From the NCBI RefSeq assembly GCF_003991205.1, contig NZ_RXOZ01000011.1:310001-374000 (forward strand): a stretch of DNA of 64,000 nucleotides, read 5' to 3'. Position numbers and translations under genes: made by a program. The notes under the pieces are model-generated. The model had not been told where the DNA came from. It did not search any database and worked only from the letters and a program-made list of their open reading frames with translations. Below are positions 45,857 to 54,147 of this stretch, one piece after another. This DNA is from Georgenia sp. SYP-B2076 (GTDB lineage: Bacteria; Actinomycetota; Actinomycetes; Actinomycetales; Actinomycetaceae). Positions within the stretch are counted from its first letter, which is position 1. Each line of letters begins with the position of its first letter.

Positions 45857-46210
45857 GTGCTCCCCGCCCTCGTCCTCGCCTCGGTGCTCGCCGCGCTCCT
45901 GGCGCTGTGGGCGCTGTGGTTCACCGTCCGAGACCGCGCGGTGATCCTCAAGCAGCTCATCGGCGGCGCCGTCGTCGAGGTCGCCCTCCTGGCGCAGATC
46001 GTCGTGGCGGCCGTCGCCCTCGCCGGCGGGCACGACGTGCGCGAACCGTGGACGCTGTGGGGGTACCTCGTCGTCGCCGTCCTGCTCCTGCCGGTGGCGG
46101 CCGCGTGGGCGTTCGCGGAACGGACGCGCTGGAGCTCGGTGGTGCTCCTCGTCGCCTGCGTCGCGATCCTGGCGATGCAGGCGAGGGTGTGGCAGGTATG
46201 GACCGCATGA
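45857..46210 (+). CDS. Small integral membrane protein
   Basis: 117 residues with four likely membrane segments (LPALVLASVLAALLALWALW, GGAVVEVALLAQIVVAAVAL, WGYLVVAVLLLPVAAAWAFA, VVLLVACVAILAMQA). No family recognised. GTG start six bases after a TAATCT -10. Its stop overlaps the next gene by 4 bases (ATGA), so the two membrane proteins are made together, probably with pyrD downstream. Confidence 0.75.
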   Translation: MLPALVLASVLAALLALWALWFTVRDRAVILKQLIGGAVVEVALLAQIVVAAVALAGGHDVREPWTLWGYLVVAVLLLPVAAAWAFAERTRWSSVVLLVACVAILAMQARVWQVWTA

Positions 46211-46716
46211 ACGGGGACACGGTGACGACGAGCGACGACGAGGCCCGGCGCGAGCCGCGCGCGGCGTACGAGCCCGTGACGACGACGTCGACCACGGACA
46301 CCCGGCGCCCGGCGTACGGCTCCGGGCGGGTGCTGATCCTCGTGTACGGCATCTTCGCGGTCGCGGCGACGGCCCGGGCGACCGTGCAGCTGCTGCAGCG
46401 CCCCGGCGAGGCGCCGGTGGCCTACGGCCTGTCCGCGCTGGCGGGCGTGGTCTACATCGCCGCCACGGTGGCGCTGGCCCACAACGGGCGGCGCATGCGC
46501 CGGCTCGGCTGGTGCGCGGTGCTCTTCGAGCTCGTCGGTGTGCTGGCCGTCGGCACGCTCAGCGTCGCGCGCCCCGACCTGTTCCCGCACGACTCGGTCT
46601 GGTCCCACTTCGGCAGCGGCTACGGGTATGTGCCCGCCGTGCTGCCGTTGCTCGGCGTCGCCTGGCTCTGGCACTCCAGCCCCGCCCGCGTCGCCGCGCA
46701 CGCCGATCGCGGCTGA
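46207..46716 (+). CDS. Membrane protein of unknown function
   Basis: 169 residues: a ~35-residue Thr/Glu-rich cytoplasmic N-terminus and then four membrane helices (LILVYGIFAVAATARATVQL, YGLSALAGVVYIAATVALA, LGWCAVLFELVGVLAVGTL, VPAVLPLLGVAWLW). Integral-membrane proteins of this kind occur beside pyrD in related bacteria, but the role is unknown. The ATG at 46207 overlaps the upstream stop by 4 bases; an ATG three codons earlier is also possible. Confidence 0.75.
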   Translation: MNGDTVTTSDDEARREPRAAYEPVTTTSTTDTRRPAYGSGRVLILVYGIFAVAATARATVQLLQRPGEAPVAYGLSALAGVVYIAATVALAHNGRRMRRLGWCAVLFELVGVLAVGTLSVARPDLFPHDSVWSHFGSGYGYVPAVLPLLGVAWLWHSSPARVAAHADRG

Positions 46717-46726
46717 GCCGCGCCGG

Positions 46727-46732
46727 TAGGCT
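46727..46732 (+). promoter_or_regulatory. -10 box TAGGCT of pyrD
   Basis: TAGGCT ends six bases before the GTG at 46739, so pyrD has its own leaderless promoter within the gene cluster. Confidence 0.55.
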
Positions 46733-46738
46733 CGCGGC

Positions 46739-47776
46739 GTGTACCCCCTCCTCTTCCGCGCCGTCGCCGTGCGTCTCGACCCCGAGCAGGCCCACCAGCT
46801 CGCGATGCGCGCGATCCGTGCCACCAGCCACGTCCCCGTCCTCTCCACGGCGGTCCGGGCGACCCTGGGCAGGCGTCCGGCACGGCCGGTGCCGTCCCGC
46901 GCGGGCGGTGGCCCGCTGGCCCGGCCCGTGCCGGGCGTTCTCGGGCTGGCCGCGGGCATGGACAAGGACGCAGACACGGCGCTCGGCATGGACATGCTCG
47001 GGTTCGGCTTCGTGGAGATCGGCACGGTGACCGCGCACGCGCAGCCCGGCAACGACCGGCCGCGGCTGTGGCGGCACGTCCCCGAGCGGGCGCTGCGCAA
47101 CCGGATGGGCTTCAACAACCACGGCGCGGCCGCGGCGGCGGACCAGCTGCGCCGGCTGAGGGGCACCCGCCGCGGCCGTGCGGTGGTCGTCGGCGCCAAC
47201 ATCGGCAAGAGCAAGGTCACCCCGCTCGAGGACGCGGTGGACGACTACACGACCAGCGCCCGCGAGGTGGCGCCGTGGGCCGACTACCTCGTGGTCAACG
47301 TCTCCTCGCCCAACACCCCCGGGCTGCGGGACCTGCAGGCGGTCGAGTCGCTGCGGCCCATCCTCGTCGCGGTGCGCTCCGCCGCGGACGCCGCCGCACG
47401 CCGCACGGTCCCCCTCCTCGTCAAGATCGCCCCCGACCTCGCGGACGAGGAGGTCGACGCGATCGCCGACCTCGCCCGCGAGCTCGGCCTGGCCGGGGTG
47501 GTGGCCACGAACACGACCATCGCCCACGGGTACGGCCCCGGCGGCCTGTCCGGCGAGCCCCTGCGCGAGCGCTCCCTCGCGGTCGTGCGGCGGCTGCGGG
47601 ACCGGCTGGGGCCGGGGCCGGTCATCATGGGCGTCGGGGGGATCTCCACGGTGGCCGACGCCGAGGCGATGCTCGCCGCCGGCGCCGACCTGCTCCAGGC
47701 CTACTCCGCGTTCATCTACAACGGGCCCGCCTGGCCGGGGCGGATGAACCGGGCGCTGGCGCGGCGCCGCGGCTGA
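46739..47776 (+). CDS. pyrD: Dihydroorotate dehydrogenase (quinone), class 2
   Basis: Fourth step of pyrimidine synthesis: oxidises dihydroorotate with FMN and passes electrons to quinone; membrane-associated. 345 residues, with the class 2 N-terminal helix ([20 protein letters not shown]) for quinone entry. Motifs: [23 protein letters not shown] (with the class 2 catalytic Ser), [25 protein letters not shown] and [12 protein letters not shown] start at 46739 after the TAGGCT box. Confidence 0.95.
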   Translation: MYPLLFRAVAVRLDPEQAHQLAMRAIRATSHVPVLSTAVRATLGRRPARPVPSRAGGGPLARPVPGVLGLAAGMDKDADTALGMDMLGFGFVEIGTVTAHAQPGNDRPRLWRHVPERALRNRMGFNNHGAAAAADQLRRLRGTRRGRAVVVGANIGKSKVTPLEDAVDDYTTSAREVAPWADYLVVNVSSPNTPGLRDLQAVESLRPILVAVRSAADAAARRTVPLLVKIAPDLADEEVDAIADLARELGLAGVVATNTTIAHGYGPGGLSGEPLRERSLAVVRRLRDRLGPGPVIMGVGGISTVADAEAMLAAGADLLQAYSAFIYNGPAWPGRMNRALARRRG

Positions 47777-47817
47777 GCCGCGCAGTACCCCGACGGCGTG
47801 CCGCCCCGCGGGGCCGC

Positions 47818-48831
47818 TCAGCTCGGGCGCCCGTGCGGGGCCCGCTCCCAGGTCAGGGCGGGATCCCGGACGACCTTGTCGCCGAGCGCGTCGTCGACGA
47901 GCTCCATGAGCTCGGGCGGGATGACGACGCCGGAGGCCTTGACGTTCTCCGCCACCTGCTCGGGACGCGAGGCGCCGATGATCGCGGCGGCGACGTTGTC
48001 GTTCTGCAGCACCCACGCCACGGCGAGCTGGGCCAGCGTCAGCCCGAGGTCCTCGGCGATCGGGCGCAGGTCCTGGACGCGGGACAGCAGCTCGTCGTCG
48101 AGGAACCGCTGGATGAACCGCGCACCACCGCGCTCGTCCGTGGCCCGCGACCCCTCGGGCGGCGTCCCCCCGGGGAGGTACTTGCCGGTCAGGACGCCCT
48201 GGGCGACGGGGGAGAAGACGATCTGCGACATCCCGAGCTCGCGGGCGGTGGGCACGACCTCTCCCTCGATGACCCGCCAGAGCATGGAGTACTGCGGCTG
48301 GGAGGAGATGACCTGGAAGCCGAGCTCCTTCGAGAGGTCGTGGGCATACCGCAGCTGCTCCGCGGTCCACTCGGAGACCCCGATGTAGAGCGCCTTGCCC
48401 TGCCGGACGACGTCCGCGAAGGCCTGCATGGTCTCCTCGATGGGCGTCTCGACGTCGTAGCGGTGGGCCTGGTACACGTCGACGTAGTCCGTGCGCAGGC
48501 GCCTCAGCGAGCCGTCGATGGACTCCATGATGTGCTTGCGGGAGAGCCCGGAGTCGTTGGGGCCCTTCTCCCCGGTGGGCCAGTACACCTTCGTCAGCAG
48601 GACGAGGCCCTCGCGCCGCTCGCCCTTGAGGGCCTTGCCGAGGACCTTCTCGGCCTTGCCGTTGACGTAGGTGTCGGCCGTGTCGAACGTCGTGATGCCC
48701 GCGTCGAGGGCGGCGCGGACGCACGCGGTCGCCGCATCCGCGTCCACCTGCGAGCCGTGCGTGAGCCAGTTGCCGTAGATGATCTCGGAGACCTTCAGGC
48801 CGGAGCGGCCCAGGAAGCGGTGGTTGACCAT
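47818..48831 (-). CDS. Aldo/keto reductase family protein
   Basis: 337-residue NADPH oxidoreductase resembling the potassium-channel beta subunit/YghZ group. The catalytic tetrad is seen: D50 and Y55 in FDTADTYVNG, Lys in LLTKVYWP and His in YQAHRYD. SPVAQGVLTGKYLPGG and IIGASRPEQVAENV form the cofactor-binding C-terminal region. Substrate unknown. ATG at 48831 six bases after TAGCAT (leaderless). Convergent with pyrD. Confidence 0.93.
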   Translation of the reverse strand: MVNHRFLGRSGLKVSEIIYGNWLTHGSQVDADAATACVRAALDAGITTFDTADTYVNGKAEKVLGKALKGERREGLVLLTKVYWPTGEKGPNDSGLSRKHIMESIDGSLRRLRTDYVDVYQAHRYDVETPIEETMQAFADVVRQGKALYIGVSEWTAEQLRYAHDLSKELGFQVISSQPQYSMLWRVIEGEVVPTARELGMSQIVFSPVAQGVLTGKYLPGGTPPEGSRATDERGGARFIQRFLDDELLSRVQDLRPIAEDLGLTLAQLAVAWVLQNDNVAAAIIGASRPEQVAENVKASGVVIPPELMELVDDALGDKVVRDPALTWERAPHGRPS

Positions 48832-48837
48832 GCCGCG

Positions 48838-48843
48838 ATGCTA
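48838..48843 (-). promoter_or_regulatory. -10 box TAGCAT of the aldo/keto reductase gene
   Basis: TAGCAT ends six bases before the ATG at 48831. Confidence 0.6.
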
Positions 48844-48870
48844 GGGCAGGCCCACGCCGGCACGCCCGGG

Positions 48871-48947
48871 GACGACCGGACCGCCCGGGGACGACCGGAC
48901 CGCCCGGGGTCGGCCGGGTCCACCCGGGACGGCCAGGTGCACCCGGG
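48871..48947. repeat. 19-nt tandem array directly after the DUF3043 stop codon
   Basis: GACGACCGGACCGCCCGGG is repeated exactly at 48871-48889 and 48890-48908; diverged units follow at 48909-48928 and 48929-48947, which touches the stop codon at 48948. A fifth partial unit lies before 48871. Confidence 0.85.
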
Positions 48948-49526
48948 TCAGGCGGGGTACTCCCCGCGCTTGACCTGCGGCTTGGGCTGGCGCAGCCCGC
49001 GCCAGTAGAAGGCGCGGCCGAAGGCGTAGAAGCCCGTCCAGGCGGGGATCCCGGCCGCGCCGAACTTCTTGGCGAGGCGACGCTTGAGGACGACCGCCAT
49101 GACCAGCGAGTCGACGATGGCGACGAGCAGGACGGCGTAGAGACCGAGCACCAGGGTCTGCGCCAGGTCCGGGAACCGCGTGAGGGCGAACATCACGACG
49201 ATCATCAGCAGGGCCAGCGGCATGAAGAACTCCGCGATGCACCAGCGGGCGTCGACGTAGTCGCGGGCGTACCGGCGCACCGGGCCCTTGTCACGCAGGG
49301 GGAGGTACCGGTCGTCGCCCGTGGCCATGGCCTGGCGCTGGCGGGTGTACGCCTCGTTGCGCTTCTCCCGCTGGATGCGCCGCGCCTCCTTGCGGTCGTC
49401 CGGGACGAGGGGGCGACGGTTGCGGGCCTCCGCCTCCTTGCGCTTGGGGGTGGGGCGACCCTTGCCGCCGAGCAGGTCCTCGGTGGGCTCAGGCTCGGCA
49501 GGGGTGGTGTTCCGTCGTCCGATCAC
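48948..49526 (-). CDS. DUF3043 family membrane protein
   Basis: 192 residues: a long highly charged N-terminus (residues 1-80, with KRKEAEARNRRPLVPDDRKE) and then DYVDARWCIAEFFMPLALL..., two membrane helices and AWTGFYAFGRAFYWRGLRQPKPQVKRGEYP at the C-terminus, which define DUF3043 (M. tuberculosis Rv2206 region). Function unknown. The GTG start overlaps the upstream DUF457-type stop by 4 bases and also has a TAACCT -10 six bases upstream, so it may be expressed both ways. Its stop is followed at once by a tandem array. Confidence 0.87.
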   Translation of the reverse strand: MIGRRNTTPAEPEPTEDLLGGKGRPTPKRKEAEARNRRPLVPDDRKEARRIQREKRNEAYTRQRQAMATGDDRYLPLRDKGPVRRYARDYVDARWCIAEFFMPLALLMIVVMFALTRFPDLAQTLVLGLYAVLLVAIVDSLVMAVVLKRRLAKKFGAAGIPAWTGFYAFGRAFYWRGLRQPKPQVKRGEYPA

Positions 49527-50308
49527 CCAAGAAGGTTAGTCGACATCGCCAGGGGTCCGGCACCGCCCGCCCAGGCGCGTGCGCCCTCCATGACGGTCAT
49601 CGCGGCGACGTAGAACAGGTAGACGTCGACGGCGGCGATGAGGACCCACTCGCGCGCGGACCCGGCCGCGCCGAGGACCGGCAGGGCGAAGTACCCGCTG
49701 CGCCGCCACAGCGGCGACTCCACGACAGGCCGGGGACGAGCCGGCCAGAACGGCGGCACGCCGTCGACGGTGAGGGCGTCCCCGAGCACGTGCACCGAGC
49801 AGCCCAGAACCACGGACAGCGGCAGCCACCACGTCGACTCCGGGGCGACCCAGGTGACGGCGGAGGCGGTGGCGAGGGCCACCAGCCACGAGGAGAACCG
49901 GCCCCGCGTCAGGTGCAGCGCCTTGGCGGCGAACGCGACGAGCAGGATGATCATCAACCACGCCCCCAGCTGGAACTCCTCGCCGCCGAGGGGGATCCGC
50001 ACGGTCGCGAGGCCCCTGGCGAGCAGCCCGAACGCGGCGATGCCGAGGATCGAGTGGGTCCCGTGCCGGTGGCCGCCGCTGATGTCGCTGACCCAGCGGG
50101 TCACCCACCGGGTGACCGGCGGCAGGGAGTGGGCGATGGTGCCGGAGTGGTGGTCGACGTCGGGCAGCAGCGCGGCCCCGGCCGTGACGACCGCGCCGGC
50201 GAGGATCTCGGCGGGGGAGAGCTGGATCAGGCCGAGCGTGCCGGGGACCGTGGCGGTCACCGCCACCCATGCGGCGGCTCCGGTGGTGGCATGGCTGTGG
50301 CCCATCAT
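49523..50308 (-). CDS. YdjM/DUF457-type membrane-bound metal-dependent hydrolase
   Basis: 261-residue membrane protein with six or seven hydrophobic segments. The His/Asp pattern of the family is clear: MGHSHATTGAAAW at the start, ALLPDVDHHSGTIAH near residue 50, GHRHGTHSILG near residue 78, and CSVHVLGDALTVDGV near residue 175. Relatives include E. coli YdjM (LexA-regulated); the substrate is unknown. Two adjacent ATGs; 50308 has GGAGGA upstream. The longer frame to 50446 would cross into the efeU upstream region. Its stop overlaps the DUF3043 start. Confidence 0.85.
   Translation of the reverse strand: MMGHSHATTGAAAWVAVTATVPGTLGLIQLSPAEILAGAVVTAGAALLPDVDHHSGTIAHSLPPVTRWVTRWVSDISGGHRHGTHSILGIAAFGLLARGLATVRIPLGGEEFQLGAWLMIILLVAFAAKALHLTRGRFSSWLVALATASAVTWVAPESTWWLPLSVVLGCSVHVLGDALTVDGVPPFWPARPRPVVESPLWRRSGYFALPVLGAAGSAREWVLIAAVDVYLFYVAAMTVMEGARAWAGGAGPLAMSTNLLG
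49533..49538 (-). promoter_or_regulatory. -10 box TAACCT of the DUF3043 gene
   Basis: TAACCT ends six bases before the GTG at 49526, inside the end of the upstream gene. Confidence 0.5.
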
Positions 50309-50537
50309 GTGCGGCGTCCTCCGTGGTGCGTCGTCGCACCCTCGTCGTGCGCGCGCCCCAGTCTCCGCCCGGGGTCCGCGCCCCCGGGCGATCGCCACGG
50401 TGACCGTCCTCACTCCGGCGCCGCCCGGTGGGCGGCGGCGGGCCACCCACGGGTCTCATCGGCGGGATTACTGCGCCCGCACATTTCCGACGTTCTCGTC
50501 GGTTTCTTGGGCGCCTCGTCCGGTCGGATCACGGGCT

Positions 50538-50565
50538 TTGACGAGACCCCCGGAGGCAGTACATT
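50538..50565 (+). promoter_or_regulatory. Sigma-70-type promoter of efeUOB
   Basis: TTGACG (50538-50543), 16-base spacer, TACATT (50560-50565). Start of transcription expected near 50572, giving a leader of about 80 bases that contains the iron box. Confidence 0.6.
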
Positions 50566-50581
50566 CCCTATCGGCTGCTAA

Positions 50582-50600
50582 TTAGGCAAGCCTCACCTCA
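50582..50600 (+). promoter_or_regulatory. DtxR/IdeR iron box upstream of efeUOB
   Basis: TTAGGCAAGCCTCACCTCA matches 15 of 19 positions of the consensus TTAGGTTAGSCTAACCTAA. It lies just downstream of the expected transcription start, a repressing position, so iron should shut off the operon. Confidence 0.75.
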
Positions 50601-50651
50601 CGTAAATTGTCACGCTGCTGTGGCATCGACGTTCTCTCGAAGGGTCGGACC

Positions 50652-51503
50652 GTGCTCGCGAACTTCCTGATCGGCCTGCGCGAGGGCCTGGAGGCCGCCC
50701 TCGTGGTGAGCATCCTCGTCGCCTACCTGGTCAAGACGGGCAGGCGGGACCTCCTACCGCAGCTGTGGCTCGGCGTCGGCGCCGCCGTCGTCGTCTCGCT
50801 CGCCTTCGGGGCGGTCCTCACGTTCGGCCCCCGCGGCCTGTCCTTCGAGGCCCAGGAGGCGATCGGCGGCACGCTGTCGATCCTCGCGGTCGGGCTGCTG
50901 ACCTGGATGATCTTCTGGATGGCGCGGACCGCCCGCCATCTCAAGTCGGACCTGCAGGGCCGGCTGGGCGACGCCGTGGCGGCCGGCGGGCGCGCCGTCG
51001 CCGTCATGGCCCTCTTCGCCGTGGGCCGCGAGGGGCTGGAGACCGCCCTGTTCCTCTGGGCGGGTGCCGCGGCCACCGGCGCCTCGACCCTGCCCCTGGT
51101 CGGCGCGGTCCTCGGCCTGGCCGCCGCCGTCGGCATCGGGTGGGCGATGTACCGCGGCGCGGTGCGCCTGAACCTCGCGGTCTTCTTCCAGTGGACCGGC
51201 GTCTTCGTCATCGTCGTGGCCGCGGGGGTGCTGGCCTACGGCGTCCACGACCTGCAGGAGGCCGGCATCCTGCCCGGGCTGAACGCGCTGGCCTTCGACG
51301 TCTCCGCCCAGGTCCCGCCGTCCAGCTGGTACGCCACCGTGCTCAAGGGCATCTTCAACTTCACCCCCGCCACCACCTGGCTCCAGGCCGCGGCCTGGAC
51401 GGCGTACGTCGCCGCGATCCTGCCCCTGTTCGTCCACCGCGTCTGGGCCCGTCCCGGGCAGGCGCGCCGCCCGTCCCCGGCACCGGCCGGCACGAGCGTG
51501 TGA
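50652..51503 (+). CDS. efeU: Iron permease EfeU (FTR1 family)
   Basis: 283-residue ferrous/ferric iron permease with about seven membrane helices. The two iron-translocating motifs are present: R10-E-G-L-E-A near the N-terminus and REGLET starting at R126. GTG start with GAAGGG upstream is preferred over an earlier in-frame start at 50607. First gene of efeUOB, which together take up iron under acidic or low-iron conditions: EfeO brings iron, EfeU transports it and EfeB is the peroxidase. A DtxR/IdeR-type box lies ~50 bases before the start. Confidence 0.94.
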   Translation: MLANFLIGLREGLEAALVVSILVAYLVKTGRRDLLPQLWLGVGAAVVVSLAFGAVLTFGPRGLSFEAQEAIGGTLSILAVGLLTWMIFWMARTARHLKSDLQGRLGDAVAAGGRAVAVMALFAVGREGLETALFLWAGAAATGASTLPLVGAVLGLAAAVGIGWAMYRGAVRLNLAVFFQWTGVFVIVVAAGVLAYGVHDLQEAGILPGLNALAFDVSAQVPPSSWYATVLKGIFNFTPATTWLQAAAWTAYVAAILPLFVHRVWARPGQARRPSPAPAGTSV

Positions 51504-51547
51504 CCCCTCACCACGAAGCACCCATGAGCCGTTCGACAAGGAGCACC

Positions 51548-52750
51548 ATGAGCCGCAGCCGCGGACACCGCACGACCCAGCTCGCCGCCGCGGCGGGGGC
51601 CCTCGCGCTGACCGTGACGCTGACGGCGTGCACCGACAACACGGCGGCGACCCCGGCCAGTGGCGGCGGCGCCACCACCGTGACCGTCGACTCCTCGGCC
51701 GACGCGTGCACGCTCTCGGCCCCCCAGGCGCCCTCGGGCCACCTGGTCTTCACGGTCACCAACACCGGCCCCGACGTCACGGAGTTCTACCTGCTCGCCG
51801 AGGACGGCCTGCGCATCGTCGCGGAGGTCGAGAACATCGGCCCGGGTATCAGCCGCGACCTCGTGGTCACCGCCAAGCCCGGCAGCTACGTCACGGCCTG
51901 CAAGCCGGGCATGGCCGGCGACGGCATCCGCGCGCCCTTCACCGTCACGGACTCCGGCACGGACGTCGCCCCCACCGGCCAGCCGGCCGCCCAGGCCGAG
52001 ACCGCGACGGCGAACTACGTCACTTACGTCAAGGACCAGACCCAGCAGCTGCTCACGGGCACGCAGGCATTCGTGGACGCCTACAAGGCGGGCGACGACG
52101 ACGCCGCGCGCGGCCTCTACGCCCCGACCCGCATGCACTGGGAGCGCATCGAGCCGGTGGCCGAGTCCTTCGGCGACCTCGACCCGCTCATGGACCTGCG
52201 CGAGGCCGACCTGGAGCAGGGCCAGGAGTGGACCGGCTGGCACCTGCTGGAGAAGGACCTGTGGCCGCCCGCCGGCGGCGCCGCGACCCCGCTGACCCCC
52301 GAGCAGCGCGCGCACTACGCGGACCTGCTCCTCGAGCACACCACCCAGCTCGACACCCGCGTCGGCGCCGCCGACTTCGAGGAGTCCATGGACGCCGCCA
52401 CCATCGCCAACGGCGCCAAGTCCCTGCTCGACGAGGTCGCCACCGGCAAGGTCACGGGCGAGGAGGAGATCTGGTCGCACACCGACCTGTGGGACTTCCA
52501 GGGCAACGTCGACGGCGCCCGCGTCGCGTACGAGGGCCTGCGGGACATCGTCCGCGCCGAGGACCCGGACCTCGCCGCCGAGCTGGACGAGCAGTTCACC
52601 GCCGTCCAGGCCCTGCTCGACGCGCAGCGGGTGGGTGACGGCTTCAAGACCTACACCGACCTGACCGAGGGCGAGGTGCGGGCGTTCGCCGACGCCGTCA
52701 ACGCCCTCGGGGAGCCGCTGTCCAGGCTCGCCGCGGCCGTGGTGCTGTAG
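51548..52750 (+). CDS. efeO: Iron uptake lipoprotein EfeO
   Basis: 400-residue periplasmic/cell-surface component. A signal peptide (QLAAAAGALALTVTLTAC) ends in a lipobox cysteine near residue 30. Residues ~40-135 are the cupredoxin-like domain (LVFTVTNTGPDVTEFYLL; SYVTACKPGM, with likely metal ligands Cys and Met). Residues ~155-400 are the EfeM/M75 peptidase-like domain, with HxxE at H197-W-E-R-I-E. Start ATG at 51548 preceded by AAGGAG; an ATG at 51524 is in frame but has no ribosome site. 44 bases after efeU. Confidence 0.93.
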   Translation: MSRSRGHRTTQLAAAAGALALTVTLTACTDNTAATPASGGGATTVTVDSSADACTLSAPQAPSGHLVFTVTNTGPDVTEFYLLAEDGLRIVAEVENIGPGISRDLVVTAKPGSYVTACKPGMAGDGIRAPFTVTDSGTDVAPTGQPAAQAETATANYVTYVKDQTQQLLTGTQAFVDAYKAGDDDAARGLYAPTRMHWERIEPVAESFGDLDPLMDLREADLEQGQEWTGWHLLEKDLWPPAGGAATPLTPEQRAHYADLLLEHTTQLDTRVGAADFEESMDAATIANGAKSLLDEVATGKVTGEEEIWSHTDLWDFQGNVDGARVAYEGLRDIVRAEDPDLAAELDEQFTAVQALLDAQRVGDGFKTYTDLTEGEVRAFADAVNALGEPLSRLAAAVVL

Positions 52751-52764
52751 GGGGCCGGGCAGGG

Positions 52765-54117
52765 ATGAACGAGACGCACGATCAGGCCGCCGAGGACGCC
52801 CAGCCGGGTGCGCGGCCGCGCACCCTGAGCCGGCGCGGGCTCCTGGGCCTGGCCGGCGCCGGCGTCGCCGTCCTCGGCGCGGGTGCCGCGGCGGGCTACG
52901 CCGCCGGGCAGGGCGGGGCGTCCGGGCCGGCCCTGGCGGCGCAGCCCTTCCCGGGCGCGCACCAGTCCGGGATCCTGACCCCCGCGCAGGACCGGCTGCA
53001 CTTCGCCACGTTCGACCTGACGACCACCTCCCGCGACGACGTCATCGACCTGCTGCGCAGCTGGACCGAGGCGGCGGCGCGCATGACCCGGGGCGAGCCC
53101 GCCGGCGGGCTCGGCCCCACCTCCGGGCCCTACGACGCGCCGCCGGACGACACCGGGGAGGCCGCCGACCTCGACGCCGCCGGTCTCACCCTCACCTTCG
53201 GGTTCGGGCCCTCGATGTTCGCCGCCGACGGCGTCGACCGCTTCGGGCTCGCCGCGCGCCGGCCCTCCGCACTCGCCGACCTGCCGCACTTCCCCGGCGA
53301 CGCGCTCGAGGACGCCCGCTGCGGCGGCGACCTCGCGGTCCAGGCGTGCGCGGACGACCCTCAGGTGGCCGTGCACGCCATCCGCAACCTCGCCCGCCTG
53401 GCGTTCGGGACGGCGTCGGTGCGCTGGAGCCAGCTCGGCTACGGGCGCACGTCGACCACCTCCACGCACCAGTCCACCCCGCGCAACCTCTTCGGCTTCA
53501 AGGACGGCACCGCGAACGTCAAGGCCGAGGAGGAGGACGCCGGCGAGCACGTCTGGGTCGGCGGGGACGACGTCGCCGCGGACGCCGCCGCCGGGCAGGA
53601 CTCCGCCTGGCTCGCCGGGGGCTCCTACCTCATCGCCCGCCGCATCCGCATGACGATCGAGACGTGGGACCGCTCGTCGCTGCGTGAGCAGGAGACGATC
53701 ATCGGCCGCACCAAGGGCTCAGGCGCCCCGCTCTCCGGCGGCGAGGAGCACACGGAGCCCGACTTCGCCCTGGCGGGCCGGGACGGCAAGCCGCTCATCG
53801 CCGCCCACTCGCACGTCGCGCTCGCCCACCCGAGCGCCAACGGCGGGGCACGGATGCTGCGCCGCGGCTACAACTACACCGACGGCTCGGACGGCCTGGG
53901 CCGCCTCGACGCGGGACTGTTCTTCATCGCCTACGTCCGCGACCCCGCCACCCAGTACGTCCCCCTGCAGAACACGCTCGCGAAGAACGACCTCCTCAGC
54001 GAGTACCTCCGCCACACCGGCTCGGGCATCTGGGCCGTCCCGCCCGGCGTGCCCGAGGGCGCGGCCCTCGGCGGCCGGGACGGGGCCTACATCGCGCAGG
54101 CGCTGTTCGAGGGCTGA
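52765..54117 (+). CDS. efeB: Deferrochelatase/DyP-type peroxidase EfeB
   Basis: 450-residue haem peroxidase exported by the Tat system: the signal has the twin arginine in LSRRGLLGLAGAGVAVLG (residues ~20-40). The DyP signature GFKDGT is at residues ~244-249, the proximal haem His is likely in HSHVALAHPS, and RRGYNYTDGSDGLG plus LFFIAYVRDP are conserved. In the Efe system it oxidises ferrous iron or strips iron from haem. It begins 14 bases after the efeO stop, third gene of the operon. The frame ends just before a separate leaderless dipeptidase gene. Confidence 0.94.
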   Translation: MNETHDQAAEDAQPGARPRTLSRRGLLGLAGAGVAVLGAGAAAGYAAGQGGASGPALAAQPFPGAHQSGILTPAQDRLHFATFDLTTTSRDDVIDLLRSWTEAAARMTRGEPAGGLGPTSGPYDAPPDDTGEAADLDAAGLTLTFGFGPSMFAADGVDRFGLAARRPSALADLPHFPGDALEDARCGGDLAVQACADDPQVAVHAIRNLARLAFGTASVRWSQLGYGRTSTTSTHQSTPRNLFGFKDGTANVKAEEEDAGEHVWVGGDDVAADAAAGQDSAWLAGGSYLIARRIRMTIETWDRSSLREQETIIGRTKGSGAPLSGGEEHTEPDFALAGRDGKPLIAAHSHVALAHPSANGGARMLRRGYNYTDGSDGLGRLDAGLFFIAYVRDPATQYVPLQNTLAKNDLLSEYLRHTGSGIWAVPPGVPEGAALGGRDGAYIAQALFEG

Positions 54118-54135
54118 CCCGGCGCGCGTGCGTAC

Positions 54136-54141
54136 TAGCCT
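54136..54141 (+). promoter_or_regulatory. -10 box TAGCCT of the M20 dipeptidase gene
   Basis: TAGCCT ends six bases before the GTG at 54148. Confidence 0.55.
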
Positions 54142-54147
54142 CGGTGG

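Larger units (their letters stand above)
50309..50651. other. 343-base divergent control region upstream of efeUOB
   Basis: Between the DUF457-type gene and efeU. It contains a promoter (50538-50565) and an iron box (50582-50600), noted separately; no gene or RNA was recognised in the rest. Confidence 0.6.
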
